DNA of 64,000 nucleotides from Leptolyngbya iicbica LK (lineage in GTDB: Bacteria; Cyanobacteriota; Cyanobacteriia; Phormidesmidales; Phormidesmidaceae). The DNA lies in contig NZ_QVFV01000001.1 of the NCBI RefSeq assembly GCF_004212215.1, positions 1,188,814 to 1,252,813 on the forward strand, given 5' to 3'. The position numbers and the translations under genes are program-made. The notes under the pieces were generated by a model. That model was not told where the DNA came from, ran no database searches, and saw nothing but the letters and a program-made list of their open reading frames with translations. Below, one piece after another: positions 18,214 through 29,109 of the stretch. Position 1 is the first letter of the stretch, and each line of letters starts with the position of its first letter.

Positions 18214-18893
18214 AGGAGGTCATATTGCATCAATAAGTCACGAGCCACATCGTTAGGATCCTTAAGCTCTCCTCTTGCTTGTAAATCAGTAAAGTACTCA
18301 TACATTGGGAAAGAAGGATCGTAGTTATTGCGAATTTCTTGTTGCATCCGAGTATCCATGACGCCAGGATCAACGGAGCAAGCCTCTACGCCTTCTTCAA
18401 AAGCGACTTTGTAGAACATATCAATCGCGCTCTTGCTAGAGCAATATAAGCTTAAACCAGCGATCGCACGATGGGCTGCTCCAGTCCCAATATGGATTAT
18501 CTTAAACTGACAAGACAGTTGACGAGCAGTCCGCATCAACTCATTAGAAATGAGCATAGGAGAAATCACATTGATATTGAAAGTTCTAAGAATAGACTCC
18601 TGAGTAAGGGTGCCAATGTCTCCAAGCTGACCAACAACGGCAGCATTATTGATAAAGCATATTTCACTCGTCTCGCCAGGCAAGATTTCCAAGATTTCAA
18701 GAAATTTACATTGTTCAATCAGCGCATGTGGTTTAGAGAGATCATGAATAATGAAAGACACATTACTCATATCCACTTGCTCTGCAATAGTTTTTCTAGA
18801 AATTGCAATAACATGATTTCTAGTACCGTGTAGAGCTTCAAGCAAGGCTCTTCCTAAGCCTCGTGTCGTTCCGGTAATAACTACAACTCTCAT
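18210..18893 (-). CDS. Short-chain dehydrogenase/reductase
   Basis: 227 residues. The NAD(P)-binding loop is VVITGTTRGLGRALLEAL, the NNAA motif is in CFINNAAVVGQLG, and the active site Y-x3-K is LYCSSKSA. The residue 13 before the tyrosine, usually serine, is threonine here (HIGTGAAHRAI). The family resembles sepiapterin/benzil-type reductases. It ends with an ATGA overlap into the phosphoesterase gene. In the glycan locus it may reduce a keto-sugar or a side-chain intermediate. Substrate unknown. Confidence 0.85.
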   Translation of the reverse strand: MRVVVITGTTRGLGRALLEALHGTRNHVIAISRKTIAEQVDMSNVSFIIHDLSKPHALIEQCKFLEILEILPGETSEICFINNAAVVGQLGDIGTLTQESILRTFNINVISPMLISNELMRTARQLSCQFKIIHIGTGAAHRAIAGLSLYCSSKSAIDMFYKVAFEEGVEACSVDPGVMDTRMQQEIRNNYDPSFPMYEYFTDLQARGELKDPNDVARDLLMQYDLL

Positions 18894-18936
18894 CGATCAG
18901 TTATCTAACCTTTAAATCAACATCATCGCCAAAGAG

Positions 18937-19830
18937 TCAAGAACCAACTTGCAAAAATGCCGTTAGGCTTCTACCTAGGCCAAGCTTTGCTAGCGCTGAA
19001 TACATAATGTTAGCCGTTTCAGGAGACTGGGAATGCATCAAATTTTCAATTTCGACCCTCACCTTATGGGCTTCTTTACCCACAGTTAAATCACTAACGT
19101 AATTTGCTTTTGAATGAAGAAGAAACCAGTCAATAGGAAAGTCTGCCAGTATCTCTTTACAAATCCAGCCCGTAAATTCAACCGTAGCTAGTAAACTTTC
19201 ATAATTAAAATAGGCGAGGTGCTCAGGAGGCCTAACCCAGAACATTTCACTAATATATTTTTCGTTAATAGCCTTTTCTTGCACAACAGAAAAATCGTTA
19301 GGAACGGTGACAACTAGGAGTCCATCTGGCGCCACCAAGTGTCGAAGCGATTTCAATAAATTGACAGGATCAATGACATGCTCCAAAACGTTTTGCAACC
19401 AGACTAGTTCATACTGACGATTACTTTTAACCTCCTCTTCTAGTGACTCAAATATATCTCCAGTCACTAAGTAAGGTTCACATTCTGGATTTTGAGTTTG
19501 AATTCCATGAGCACTGTAATCAAGTCCTCGCACTTGCCACCCTAAAGACAAAAAGTAGGAGAGGGCGAATCCCTCTCCACATCCCACATCTAGAAACTTC
19601 CCAACTTGGTTCGTGCCTAGCAGCTGTTGAGCCAAATTCCAACGTTGAGATAGCTTTGCCAAAAAATACGCTATCTCTTCAGCAGAATATTCGGCTGCAT
19701 AATGCCCCTTTGAATCTTGATAGTATTTTTTGGCGTAATGTTCACCTAAGGTTTCAGGACTAGGTTTTGGGAATATTTCCCAGAAACCCAGTGGGTTTTG
19801 CATTAATCTAGGGTCTTGTGGAAAGTTCAT
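18937..19830 (-). CDS. Class I SAM methyltransferase (Methyltransf_23-like)
   Basis: 297 residues. The N-terminal region has FPKPSPETLGEHYAKKYYQ, then motif I KFLDVGCGEGFALSYFLSLG, motif II VRGLDYSA, motif IV YELVWLQNVLEHVIDP, and LLVVTVPNDFSVVQEKA. This layout is frequent in C-methyl or O-methyl sugar enzymes. The start overlaps the pseG stop by 4 bases (ATGA), so it is coupled to pseG. The acceptor could be the nonulosonate itself or a linked sugar. Confidence 0.82.
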   Translation of the reverse strand: MNFPQDPRLMQNPLGFWEIFPKPSPETLGEHYAKKYYQDSKGHYAAEYSAEEIAYFLAKLSQRWNLAQQLLGTNQVGKFLDVGCGEGFALSYFLSLGWQVRGLDYSAHGIQTQNPECEPYLVTGDIFESLEEEVKSNRQYELVWLQNVLEHVIDPVNLLKSLRHLVAPDGLLVVTVPNDFSVVQEKAINEKYISEMFWVRPPEHLAYFNYESLLATVEFTGWICKEILADFPIDWFLLHSKANYVSDLTVGKEAHKVRVEIENLMHSQSPETANIMYSALAKLGLGRSLTAFLQVGS

Positions 19831-20924
19831 AATTTAGCTTTTTCACTCCTAGCTCTTGAATTTAGGTGATTTCCAAATAGACAAGATGCTGTTTCATGTG
19901 CTCCAAATCCACTAACTACACTGGAGTTTTTTCGGCTTTGGAATTCCCTGGGATCCTGTGAACTGCATAGCTCAATCAACACAGATGCTATTTGCTTTGG
20001 ATTTAAATAATCATGCCAGCCAAGATTATGAAGCGCCTGATTTTCTTGCAGCCTCTTGACCAGTTGAAGTTGATTATCTGCCGTTATGATACTCACGACT
20101 GGTAAGCCCATGAAAAAAGCTTCCCAGCAGATACTCCCGCCGCTAATGATGCCAACATCAGCCCAAGCCATCAGCTCCGGCATATTGCTGACATTCCGAC
20201 ACAGGTCAAACTTTATCGATGCAGTATCAGCAGCAGCTTGCAAAGTCTCAAAGTGAGGATTGCTGCCCCCAACGACCACCACGACTTCGAGGTCTGGCAC
20301 TGTCACCTGCTGTAAGGCTTGCATCACTTTTAACGTGACATTATCAGGGTCACCGCCCCCCAGCGTGACCAATATTTTGCGGGCCACTGGGGCAATCTGC
20401 CGTTGCCAGCCTCGCCAGGGCCAAAATTCTTTACGCAACAGCGCAAACCGGGTACCCAGTAAGAGTTGCGTGTAGGGTTCACGGTGGGAATATAACTCTG
20501 GATGGGCATGAATATTTTGGTTCAGCACCCAATCGGCAGCATAGTAGTCAGCATGGCCATTATCGTCAATGAAAAGCACCTTCAGACCGGCGGCCTTTAA
20601 CTGCTGCTGATAAGCCGCCCCAAAGTGATAGCCATCCACAACCACCCTCTCAGTACCCAAGGTTTGAGCGACGGCCACGGTGTGAATACTATCTGCGGCA
20701 CTCCCATCAGGATGCGGATGGTGGATCACTGAAAAGCCTTCCGCCTTGATCCGAGCTGCCAACGCTGGCGCAGCATCAGCCATCAAAAAAGTCACCATGC
20801 CACCTTCGCTTTGCCACGCCTGAGCGAGTGCAAGACATCGCATGATGTGACCTGTCCCAATTGCGGCTGCCGCATCGGCACGGATGAGCAGCCTTAAGGA
20901 GTCGTCTTTTCTAGCAGAAACCAT
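19827..20924 (-). CDS. pseG: UDP-2,4-diacetamido-2,4,6-trideoxy-beta-L-altropyranose hydrolase
   Basis: 365 residues. PseG removes UDP from UDP-6-deoxy-AltdiNAc to give the free sugar used by PseI. The signature RADAAAAIGTGHIMRCLALAQ near residues 14-35 is diagnostic, followed by VVVDGYHFGAAYQ, KILVTLGGGDPDN and the donor loop IISGGSICWEAFFMGLPVV. It is a GT28-like GT-B fold. Compared with Campylobacter PseG (about 274 residues) it is longer at the C terminus, but the extra part does not look like an acetyltransferase. The 5' end overlaps the methylase gene by 31 bases. Confidence 0.93.
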   Translation of the reverse strand: MVSARKDDSLRLLIRADAAAAIGTGHIMRCLALAQAWQSEGGMVTFLMADAAPALAARIKAEGFSVIHHPHPDGSAADSIHTVAVAQTLGTERVVVDGYHFGAAYQQQLKAAGLKVLFIDDNGHADYYAADWVLNQNIHAHPELYSHREPYTQLLLGTRFALLRKEFWPWRGWQRQIAPVARKILVTLGGGDPDNVTLKVMQALQQVTVPDLEVVVVVGGSNPHFETLQAAADTASIKFDLCRNVSNMPELMAWADVGIISGGSICWEAFFMGLPVVSIITADNQLQLVKRLQENQALHNLGWHDYLNPKQIASVLIELCSSQDPREFQSRKNSSVVSGFGAHETASCLFGNHLNSRARSEKAKL

Positions 20925-21547
20925 GTTGTATCATCCTGAGGAAAATTCGAATCGCGATGATAAACAAAGCCATAATCGATCAACTTCAAATCTGAATATT
21001 TGTCGAGCATTTCTCCAGCGAAGTCGCGTTTAAAGAGCTTATTGTGATGGCCTCGATATACAATCTCAACTGGCGAGGGATTGTAATACTCTGCGATACA
21101 AATATAGCGACGACTACTGTTAAATAATTTTTCGTAAACTTGGCCTAAGTGCTCGGGATTAATGTGAATTAAAACGCCTTTAATCAATACAAAGTCGGCA
21201 TTCAAAGGCGGTAATTCCTTGTCTAAAATTGAATTGTGATAGACGTTCACTCGACCGTTCAATAATTGCTGTAGTTTTTGAACGGCATTTTGGTTGATTT
21301 CAACCGCAGATAATTCTGATGAGGGTAACAACTGAGCGATCGCCTGCAAGTTCAGTCCAGCATTCGCCCCAAATTCTAAAACCGAACTCACAGCAGTTGT
21401 TTTAGACAAAATCCTGGCAAATAGAGCGATGTTGCTGGCCAGATAAGTCTCTGATACATTTCTGCCAATGTAGTTATTGCCAAATTCGCCAGCCCAAAAC
21501 GCCTCTTGCTCTGTGGCATACGCTTGATTAATGTCATTGCTTTGCAT
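20894..21547 (-). CDS. Pseudaminic-acid-biosynthesis-associated methylase
   Basis: 217 residues. The N terminus EQEAFWAGEFGNNYIGRN is the hallmark of the methylase family that accompanies pse genes. The core has SVLEFGANAGLNLQAI, LSAVEINQNA, ADFVLIKGVLIHINPE and YICIAEYYNPSPVEIVYRG. Its exact reaction has not been settled in the literature known to me. It sits between pseF (2-base gap) and pseG (31-base overlap), so it is firmly within the pathway operon. Confidence 0.88.
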   Translation of the reverse strand: MQSNDINQAYATEQEAFWAGEFGNNYIGRNVSETYLASNIALFARILSKTTAVSSVLEFGANAGLNLQAIAQLLPSSELSAVEINQNAVQKLQQLLNGRVNVYHNSILDKELPPLNADFVLIKGVLIHINPEHLGQVYEKLFNSSRRYICIAEYYNPSPVEIVYRGHHNKLFKRDFAGEMLDKYSDLKLIDYGFVYHRDSNFPQDDTTWFLLEKTTP

Positions 21548-21549
21548 GC

Positions 21550-22322
21550 TTATTCTCCATACTTTTTTTGCTCAACATGAGCATTGATTAGACGCCACTC
21601 GGGATTTTGCTCTAAAAGATTTAAACAGTCTGCCAGGGTGAACTTTGGACAATGAGGGTAGAGGGCTACCAATATTTTTTGGATGAGGGCAAAATCTTCA
21701 GGCGTATCCACAGTCCAGCGATGCTGACTCTGGTCATCGTCATATGAGACTGTGGTCATCGCAAATCTTTCGGGCTGCTGGTGAATAAAAGGAGTGACAT
21801 GCTCTCGATCAGGTTGCGCCGTAGCCTCCTGATGTGCCGCCGTCAGGGCTGACATGGAAAACACTTCTGTATCCATGCCTCGAGGGAGCGATCGCCTGAG
21901 GGTATTGGCGGCGTAGTCAGCGGCTGGCTGCTGGTCAAAATAATGCTGAATGACCGTATCAATAATCTGTGGATCAATGAGCGGACAATCAGAAGTCACT
22001 CGCACAATGACATCAGCACCGTAAGTGCGGGCAGCTTCGTAATAGCGACTCAAGACATCGGCCTCATCCCCCCGATACACAGCTACGCCCAGGCGATCGC
22101 ATAAATCGACAATCGGTTGATCGGTCGGGTTAACTGTCGTCGCAATGATCACTTTGTCGGCTAAAGTCACCCGTTGTAATCGCTCGATTTGATACTCCAA
22201 CAGCGGTTTGCCCAAGACAGGGAGTAAAACCTTGCCAGGTAAACGGGTCGAGGTCATGCGTGCCTGCACGATGATGACCGTTTTCATCGCTGCTGTTGAG
22301 TCTGAAAGTTGAAAATCGTTGC

Positions 22323-22329
<7 letters not shown>
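21550..22329 (-). CDS. pseF: Pseudaminic acid cytidylyltransferase (SpsF-type)
   Basis: 259 residues. The nucleotide-binding loop QARMTSTRLPGKVLLPVLGKP and VRVTSDCPLIDP mark the SpsF/CMP-sugar synthetase family that activates an acid sugar with CTP to CMP-Pse. The first ATG (22329) overlaps the end of pseC by 7 bases. Another ATG 14 codons on (22287) starts at MKTVIIVQARM, which matches the usual family start. SpsF-type proteins are more divergent than Campylobacter PseF, so specificity for Pse comes from context. Confidence 0.85.
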
Positions 22330-24508
<2,179 letters not shown>

Positions 24509-24598
24509 TTATTATTCGCGCAACCCTTCACGGCGTTACGGGCTAAACTGAGGCCCTAAAGCGTTGATTTTGAGGCAGCCCTTCAAGGGACTTTCCGC

Positions 24599-26440
24599 CT
24601 ACTGATAGGGCAACTCCTCTAGGGCCAAACGTTTGAACGTAGGAGAAGTCTCGAGAAGTTCTTGATAAGTGCCACTTGCCACTAAACGCCCTTGGTGCAA
24701 TTCAAAAATAACATCACAACGTTCCACCGTACTCAACCGATGCGCAATGAGAATAATGGTTAATTTATGACTGAGTTCGTGGATGGCTTGCATGACTTCT
24801 TGCTCAGTCACATTATCCAAGGCACTCGTGGCTTCATCAAAGATGACGACCGAGGCATTACGGTACATGGCCCGAGCGATACCGACCCGCTGGCGTTGTC
24901 CTCCACTCAGACGAATACCTCTTTCGCCCACTGTCGTCTCATACTGATCCGGTAAGGACTCAATAAACTCATCGATTTTTGCTAACTTAGCCGATCGGCA
25001 AACTTGATGATAGTCGATCAAATTTTTAGGCACACCAAAGGCAATATTTTCGGCCAGTGTCGCATCACTTAAAAAGATACTTTGTGGCACATGAGAGATA
25101 CTATTTTGCCATGTCTTCACAAGCTCTCCTTCTAAGGGATGACCATCAATTTTAATTTGACCTTTCTGAGGCTGTAACAATCCAAGGATCAAATCAACTG
25201 TAGTACTTTTGCCGCTACCGGTGCTGCCGACAAACCCGACCGTTGACCGAGCTGAAATGTGCAAGCTCAAGTCTTGCAAGATCCAGTGCTCATGAGCGTC
25301 TAATTGATAGCTAAACCAAACGCGCTGAAACGTGATGGCCTGTTGCAGCGATAGTGAATCATAGGCGGTTGCAGAGATTGAAGCAGCAATCGGTAATTGC
25401 AACCCTGCCACCACTCGCTCTAGCGAGGCTCTCGCTCCCTGAAGAGTGGCCAGGGCTGCAAAAGATTGCTGTAAGGCGGGTAAGAGCCGGTTAGCTCCTA
25501 AGGCAAAGCCACCTAGGGTCGGGACAGCAGTGCTGAAATCACCTTCCCGGCCTAGGAGTAGCGCCAGCAGAGCGATCGCCAACATCGCCAGGGCTTCAAT
25601 CAAATAACGGGGGGCTGCACTAATGACCTGATTAGCCGCGATCGCATGGCGTAATGAGTAGTCAGCTTGCTGATATTCATGCTGAAAGAAACTTTGATTG
25701 TTAGTCAGTAGCACATCTCGAATACCGCCTAAACTTTCCTGCACAATCTTGATTTGTGATTGTCCGCTTTGTACTCGTATTTGACTATTTTGAGCGAGCA
25801 ACCGACGTCTGACGTGATAAAGAATCGTATAAGCACTCCCGAGAAAAAAGGCTGAAATCAAAGCCAGCTGGGCATCGATCAAACATAAACCAATGACGAG
25901 TGAAACGGCGAGTAAGCTATTAGTGATCACCGCCAAGATAGACATTAAGGCACTAGTCAGCACGGCTGTATCACTCGTGACTGACTGAATTAAGTCGCTG
26001 CTATTGCGAGCAATGTGGAAACGATAGGGTTGTAACAGGGTGCGGTGAAAAATCTGACAACTCAGAGCACTGGCAATATCGGCGGCTAGATGGGTCTGTT
26101 TACTCAGGGTCACAATTCTTAGGGCATTCGCCACGATGACTGCACAAATAAATGAGAATGCCAGTACGGTAACAAGCTGGTAAGAAGTTTCAATTTGCAA
26201 TAGGCGCAGCAGCGGCTGGATGCGTGAACTGTTGAACAGGGCATCAATATCGCTGAGTGCGCTTAAGAAAGGTAAAACCAGCCCTAAGCTGACCACTTCG
26301 CTAATAGACGAGCAGATCATCAATACTGCCAGCAACAACAGTTGTACACGGTGTGGCCGTGTAATAAACGGATACAGTTTTGCAATTACTGCCGACAGAC
26401 TGGCTTCTTTACGAGTGTTTGGAGGCTGTTGACGCATCAT
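24599..26440 (-). CDS. ABC exporter, fused membrane and ATPase domains (MsbA/PglK-like)
   Basis: 613 residues: six transmembrane segments in the first 330 residues, then an ATPase with Walker A GSTGSGKSTT, signature LSGGQRQRVGIARA and Walker B VVIFDEATSALD followed by the switch His in LIAHRLSTV. Half-transporters of this size homodimerise. Campylobacter PglK, which flips a lipid-linked oligosaccharide, has the same plan. As no Wzx-type flippase was seen in the window, this is the likely flippase for the locus product (inference). It is the 5'-most gene of the minus-strand series. Confidence 0.88.
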   Translation of the reverse strand: MMRQQPPNTRKEASLSAVIAKLYPFITRPHRVQLLLLAVLMICSSISEVVSLGLVLPFLSALSDIDALFNSSRIQPLLRLLQIETSYQLVTVLAFSFICAVIVANALRIVTLSKQTHLAADIASALSCQIFHRTLLQPYRFHIARNSSDLIQSVTSDTAVLTSALMSILAVITNSLLAVSLVIGLCLIDAQLALISAFFLGSAYTILYHVRRRLLAQNSQIRVQSGQSQIKIVQESLGGIRDVLLTNNQSFFQHEYQQADYSLRHAIAANQVISAAPRYLIEALAMLAIALLALLLGREGDFSTAVPTLGGFALGANRLLPALQQSFAALATLQGARASLERVVAGLQLPIAASISATAYDSLSLQQAITFQRVWFSYQLDAHEHWILQDLSLHISARSTVGFVGSTGSGKSTTVDLILGLLQPQKGQIKIDGHPLEGELVKTWQNSISHVPQSIFLSDATLAENIAFGVPKNLIDYHQVCRSAKLAKIDEFIESLPDQYETTVGERGIRLSGGQRQRVGIARAMYRNASVVIFDEATSALDNVTEQEVMQAIHELSHKLTIILIAHRLSTVERCDVIFELHQGRLVASGTYQELLETSPTFKRLALEELPYQ

Positions 26441-27150
26441 TGTGCAGCATTGATTTGACTCTTCTGCGTGGGTGTAATGGGTTTGCGACTGGTCAGCGAT
26501 CGCCCAAAAGACTTCAGATATCGACGTCTTAAGCGAAGAAGACCAAAACAGTACGAGAGCTGCTGAGCGACTTAGATCCCCGGAACATCAACCCAAGCAA
26601 ACCATTATCACAGGATATTGCTTCCTGCGTCAGCAACTGAGCCCATTCGAACTGTGGCGATCGCACCTGTCGGATGCCTCTAGGCATAAAGCGAACACGT
26701 CGCATCCCTCAGGTTCTTAGCATTTGAGGCTGAGCATTTGACTGATAAGCAGCAATCGCCATAGGCAATTGGCAGCTTTCTCATCTGCTGCTGTCCTTTT
26801 AATGGCCTTCTGGTCAGCTCTGGAACTCCAGTGCCGCGAGCCATCGTCGAATAGTCATGCGCCCGCAAGTTACCGTCCTCGATTAACCCGCCGCTGACTA
26901 TGTCAGCACGACATGGCGGCTGAGAGCTGATATTGAGAGATATCGACAGAAATCTCAGCATCAGAAATCAGACAGCATTATTGATGGTTAAGGTCTGTAC
27001 ATGGACAACTTCTACAGCAAATAGGGGAGGCGATGCTCTATTGTTGCTTAAGAAGTGCTGAAGCTGATGGCTTGAGGACTTTCTTCGTGATAAGACACGT
27101 TCCTGGCCTGGCAGGTTGGGAAAAGTTTTTGAGATGCCCTAGATTCACTT
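26441..27150. other. Divergent intergenic region without credible genes
   Basis: This 710-base gap separates the ABC exporter (minus) from the FlaA1-type dehydratase (plus). Short open frames at 26680-26961 (minus) and 27033-27248 (plus) have no recognisable protein features. Promoters for both glycan transcription units must lie here, but no single clear -35/-10 pair stands out. Confidence 0.5.
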
Positions 27151-29055
27151 ATGTCTCGTTTGCCATCTATTTATCGTCTTGCGCAGGTCGCTTTGGACGC
27201 GATCGTGGCCATTCTCGCACTATTTTTGGCCTTTTTTGTGCGCTTTGAAGGCACTTTGCCAGCTCAATATTGGCCCTTGGTAGAAGGCATCTTACTCGTA
27301 GGAATACCCGCTCGCCTCCTGATTAATTGGGCCTTTGGGGTTTATCGCCAGATTTGGCGGCTATTCAGCCTACGAGACTTTTGGGCACTATTTCAAGCTG
27401 GGAGTTTTTACTCTTTATCGCTAATTTTATTAGCCCGCCTCCTGTTGCCAAAAGTCATTGCACTCCCTGTGCTACCGCTAGGAGTAGCCGTGATGGACTG
27501 GGGATTCTGTCTGGCTGGCATGACCTGCATTCGATTTTTACGCTCGTGGCAAACCCCATCAACTAAAGGCAAGCATCGCCTATCCACGGCTCAGACCAAA
27601 CGACTTTTACTCCTGGGGGCAGGGCGAGCCGGAGCCCAAATCGTGCGCGAAACTCGCCAGAACGATCGCTTCAATTTTCAGGTCGTGGGCTTCTTGGATG
27701 ATGACCGCAGCAAGCTCGGACGCCAGGTCGAAGGCATTCAAGTCCTAGACAAAATCAGCCAGCTAGTGAGTTGGACCAACCGCTTAGCGGTCGATGAGGT
27801 TTTGATTACCATGCCCTCAGCCCCCAGCGATCGCATTCAGCGAGCCGTCAACCTGGCCAAACTCGAGGGCATTCCCATTAAAATTGTGCCGCCTATGCAA
27901 GAACTGCTGAGCGATCGCAGTCTCACCCGGCAAATTCGTGACATTCGCCTAGAAGATCTGCTCGGGCGCCCGGAAGTTCTGCTGGACTTTAATCAAAAAC
28001 TCTCCAATGACTTTCCTTCCGCAACCGAACAAATTCAAGACCACGTTGTGCTCGTCACAGGAGCCGGCGGCACCATCGGCTCAGAACTCTGTCGCCAACT
28101 AGCCCGACTCCAACCCAGGCAACTGATTCTGGTGGGGCGCGGTGAAAACAGCATCTTTCATATCGATCGCGAACTCCGACAAACTTTCCCAAATTTAGAA
28201 GTTGTCCCCGTCATTGCCGACGTCCGCGACACTGCCCGCATTCAGAAGATCTTGCGTCATTTTCAGCCACAGGTGATTTTTCACGCAGCGGCCCATAAAC
28301 ATGTACCGCTCATGGAGCAAAATCCCACAGAAGCCATTGAAAACAACACCATTGCCTCCGCCAAACTTGCTTTATTAGCTGACCAGATGGGTGTGCAGAC
28401 CTTTGTACTGATCTCCACCGACAAGGCCGTTGCCCCCACCAGTTTTATGGGCCTGAGTAAACGCCTCGCCGAACTTTTGGTTAGCGGCGTTGCGCGGCAA
28501 AGCCAAACACGCTTTTTGTCGGTGCGCTTCGGGAATGTGCTCGGTAGCCGAGGCAGCGTGGTGCTTATTTTTCAAGAACAAATTGCGCGCGGTGGTCCAG
28601 TGACGGTTACTGATCCCACCATGACTCGCTTCTTCATGACGACACCAGAAGCCACTCGTCTCGTCCTACAAAGCTTAGCCGTCGGCAAAACCGGACAAAT
28701 ACTGGTGCTGGATATGGGAGAACCCATGCGGATTTATACCTTGGCAGAGCAACTCATTCGCTTAGAAGGCTACGTTCCAGAAAGAGATATCAAAATCCAG
28801 ACCACCGGCATTCGTCCCGGCGAAAAACTCCATGAAGCGCTCGTCGATGAGGATGAAGAGCTGTGCAGCACTCCTCATCCTCGCCTGAATTGTCTCAACA
28901 AGAAGCAATTACACTACCTACCCGTAGACTTCACCCTGGAACAAATTGAAACCATTCTCAAGTCTGAACAACTAGAGTGTCTTTGGCAGTTATTATCTCC
29001 TAATTTTTCATCCATTGCCCCACACGAAAGAGCCGTGGATAACACCTTAAACTAA
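27151..29055 (+). CDS. Polysaccharide biosynthesis nucleotide-sugar dehydratase (CapD/WbpM/FlaA1 long form)
   Basis: 634 residues. Four N-terminal transmembrane helices (residues about 10-130) anchor it. A first Rossmann part has LLLGAGRAGAQIVRET; the catalytic SDR domain has VLVTGAGGTIGSELCRQL near residue 296. The active site reads STDKAVAPTSFMGLSK, with Met in place of the usual Tyr, the known feature of long FlaA1-like 4,6-dehydratases acting on UDP-GlcNAc or UDP-GalNAc. It may feed bacillosamine-, FucNAc- or QuiNAc-type sugars into the same surface glycan as the pse genes. Confidence 0.92.
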   Translation: MSRLPSIYRLAQVALDAIVAILALFLAFFVRFEGTLPAQYWPLVEGILLVGIPARLLINWAFGVYRQIWRLFSLRDFWALFQAGSFYSLSLILLARLLLPKVIALPVLPLGVAVMDWGFCLAGMTCIRFLRSWQTPSTKGKHRLSTAQTKRLLLLGAGRAGAQIVRETRQNDRFNFQVVGFLDDDRSKLGRQVEGIQVLDKISQLVSWTNRLAVDEVLITMPSAPSDRIQRAVNLAKLEGIPIKIVPPMQELLSDRSLTRQIRDIRLEDLLGRPEVLLDFNQKLSNDFPSATEQIQDHVVLVTGAGGTIGSELCRQLARLQPRQLILVGRGENSIFHIDRELRQTFPNLEVVPVIADVRDTARIQKILRHFQPQVIFHAAAHKHVPLMEQNPTEAIENNTIASAKLALLADQMGVQTFVLISTDKAVAPTSFMGLSKRLAELLVSGVARQSQTRFLSVRFGNVLGSRGSVVLIFQEQIARGGPVTVTDPTMTRFFMTTPEATRLVLQSLAVGKTGQILVLDMGEPMRIYTLAEQLIRLEGYVPERDIKIQTTGIRPGEKLHEALVDEDEELCSTPHPRLNCLNKKQLHYLPVDFTLEQIETILKSEQLECLWQLLSPNFSSIAPHERAVDNTLN

Positions 29056-29109
29056 TCAAAACCAACCGTTCAATACTCTTAAGCTGAAGCAGTAAAACTG
29101 CATTAAATC

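Noticed and set aside
26680-26961. 93-codon open frame (minus) between the exporter and the dehydratase
   Set aside because: No similarity pattern and poor ribosome binding site.
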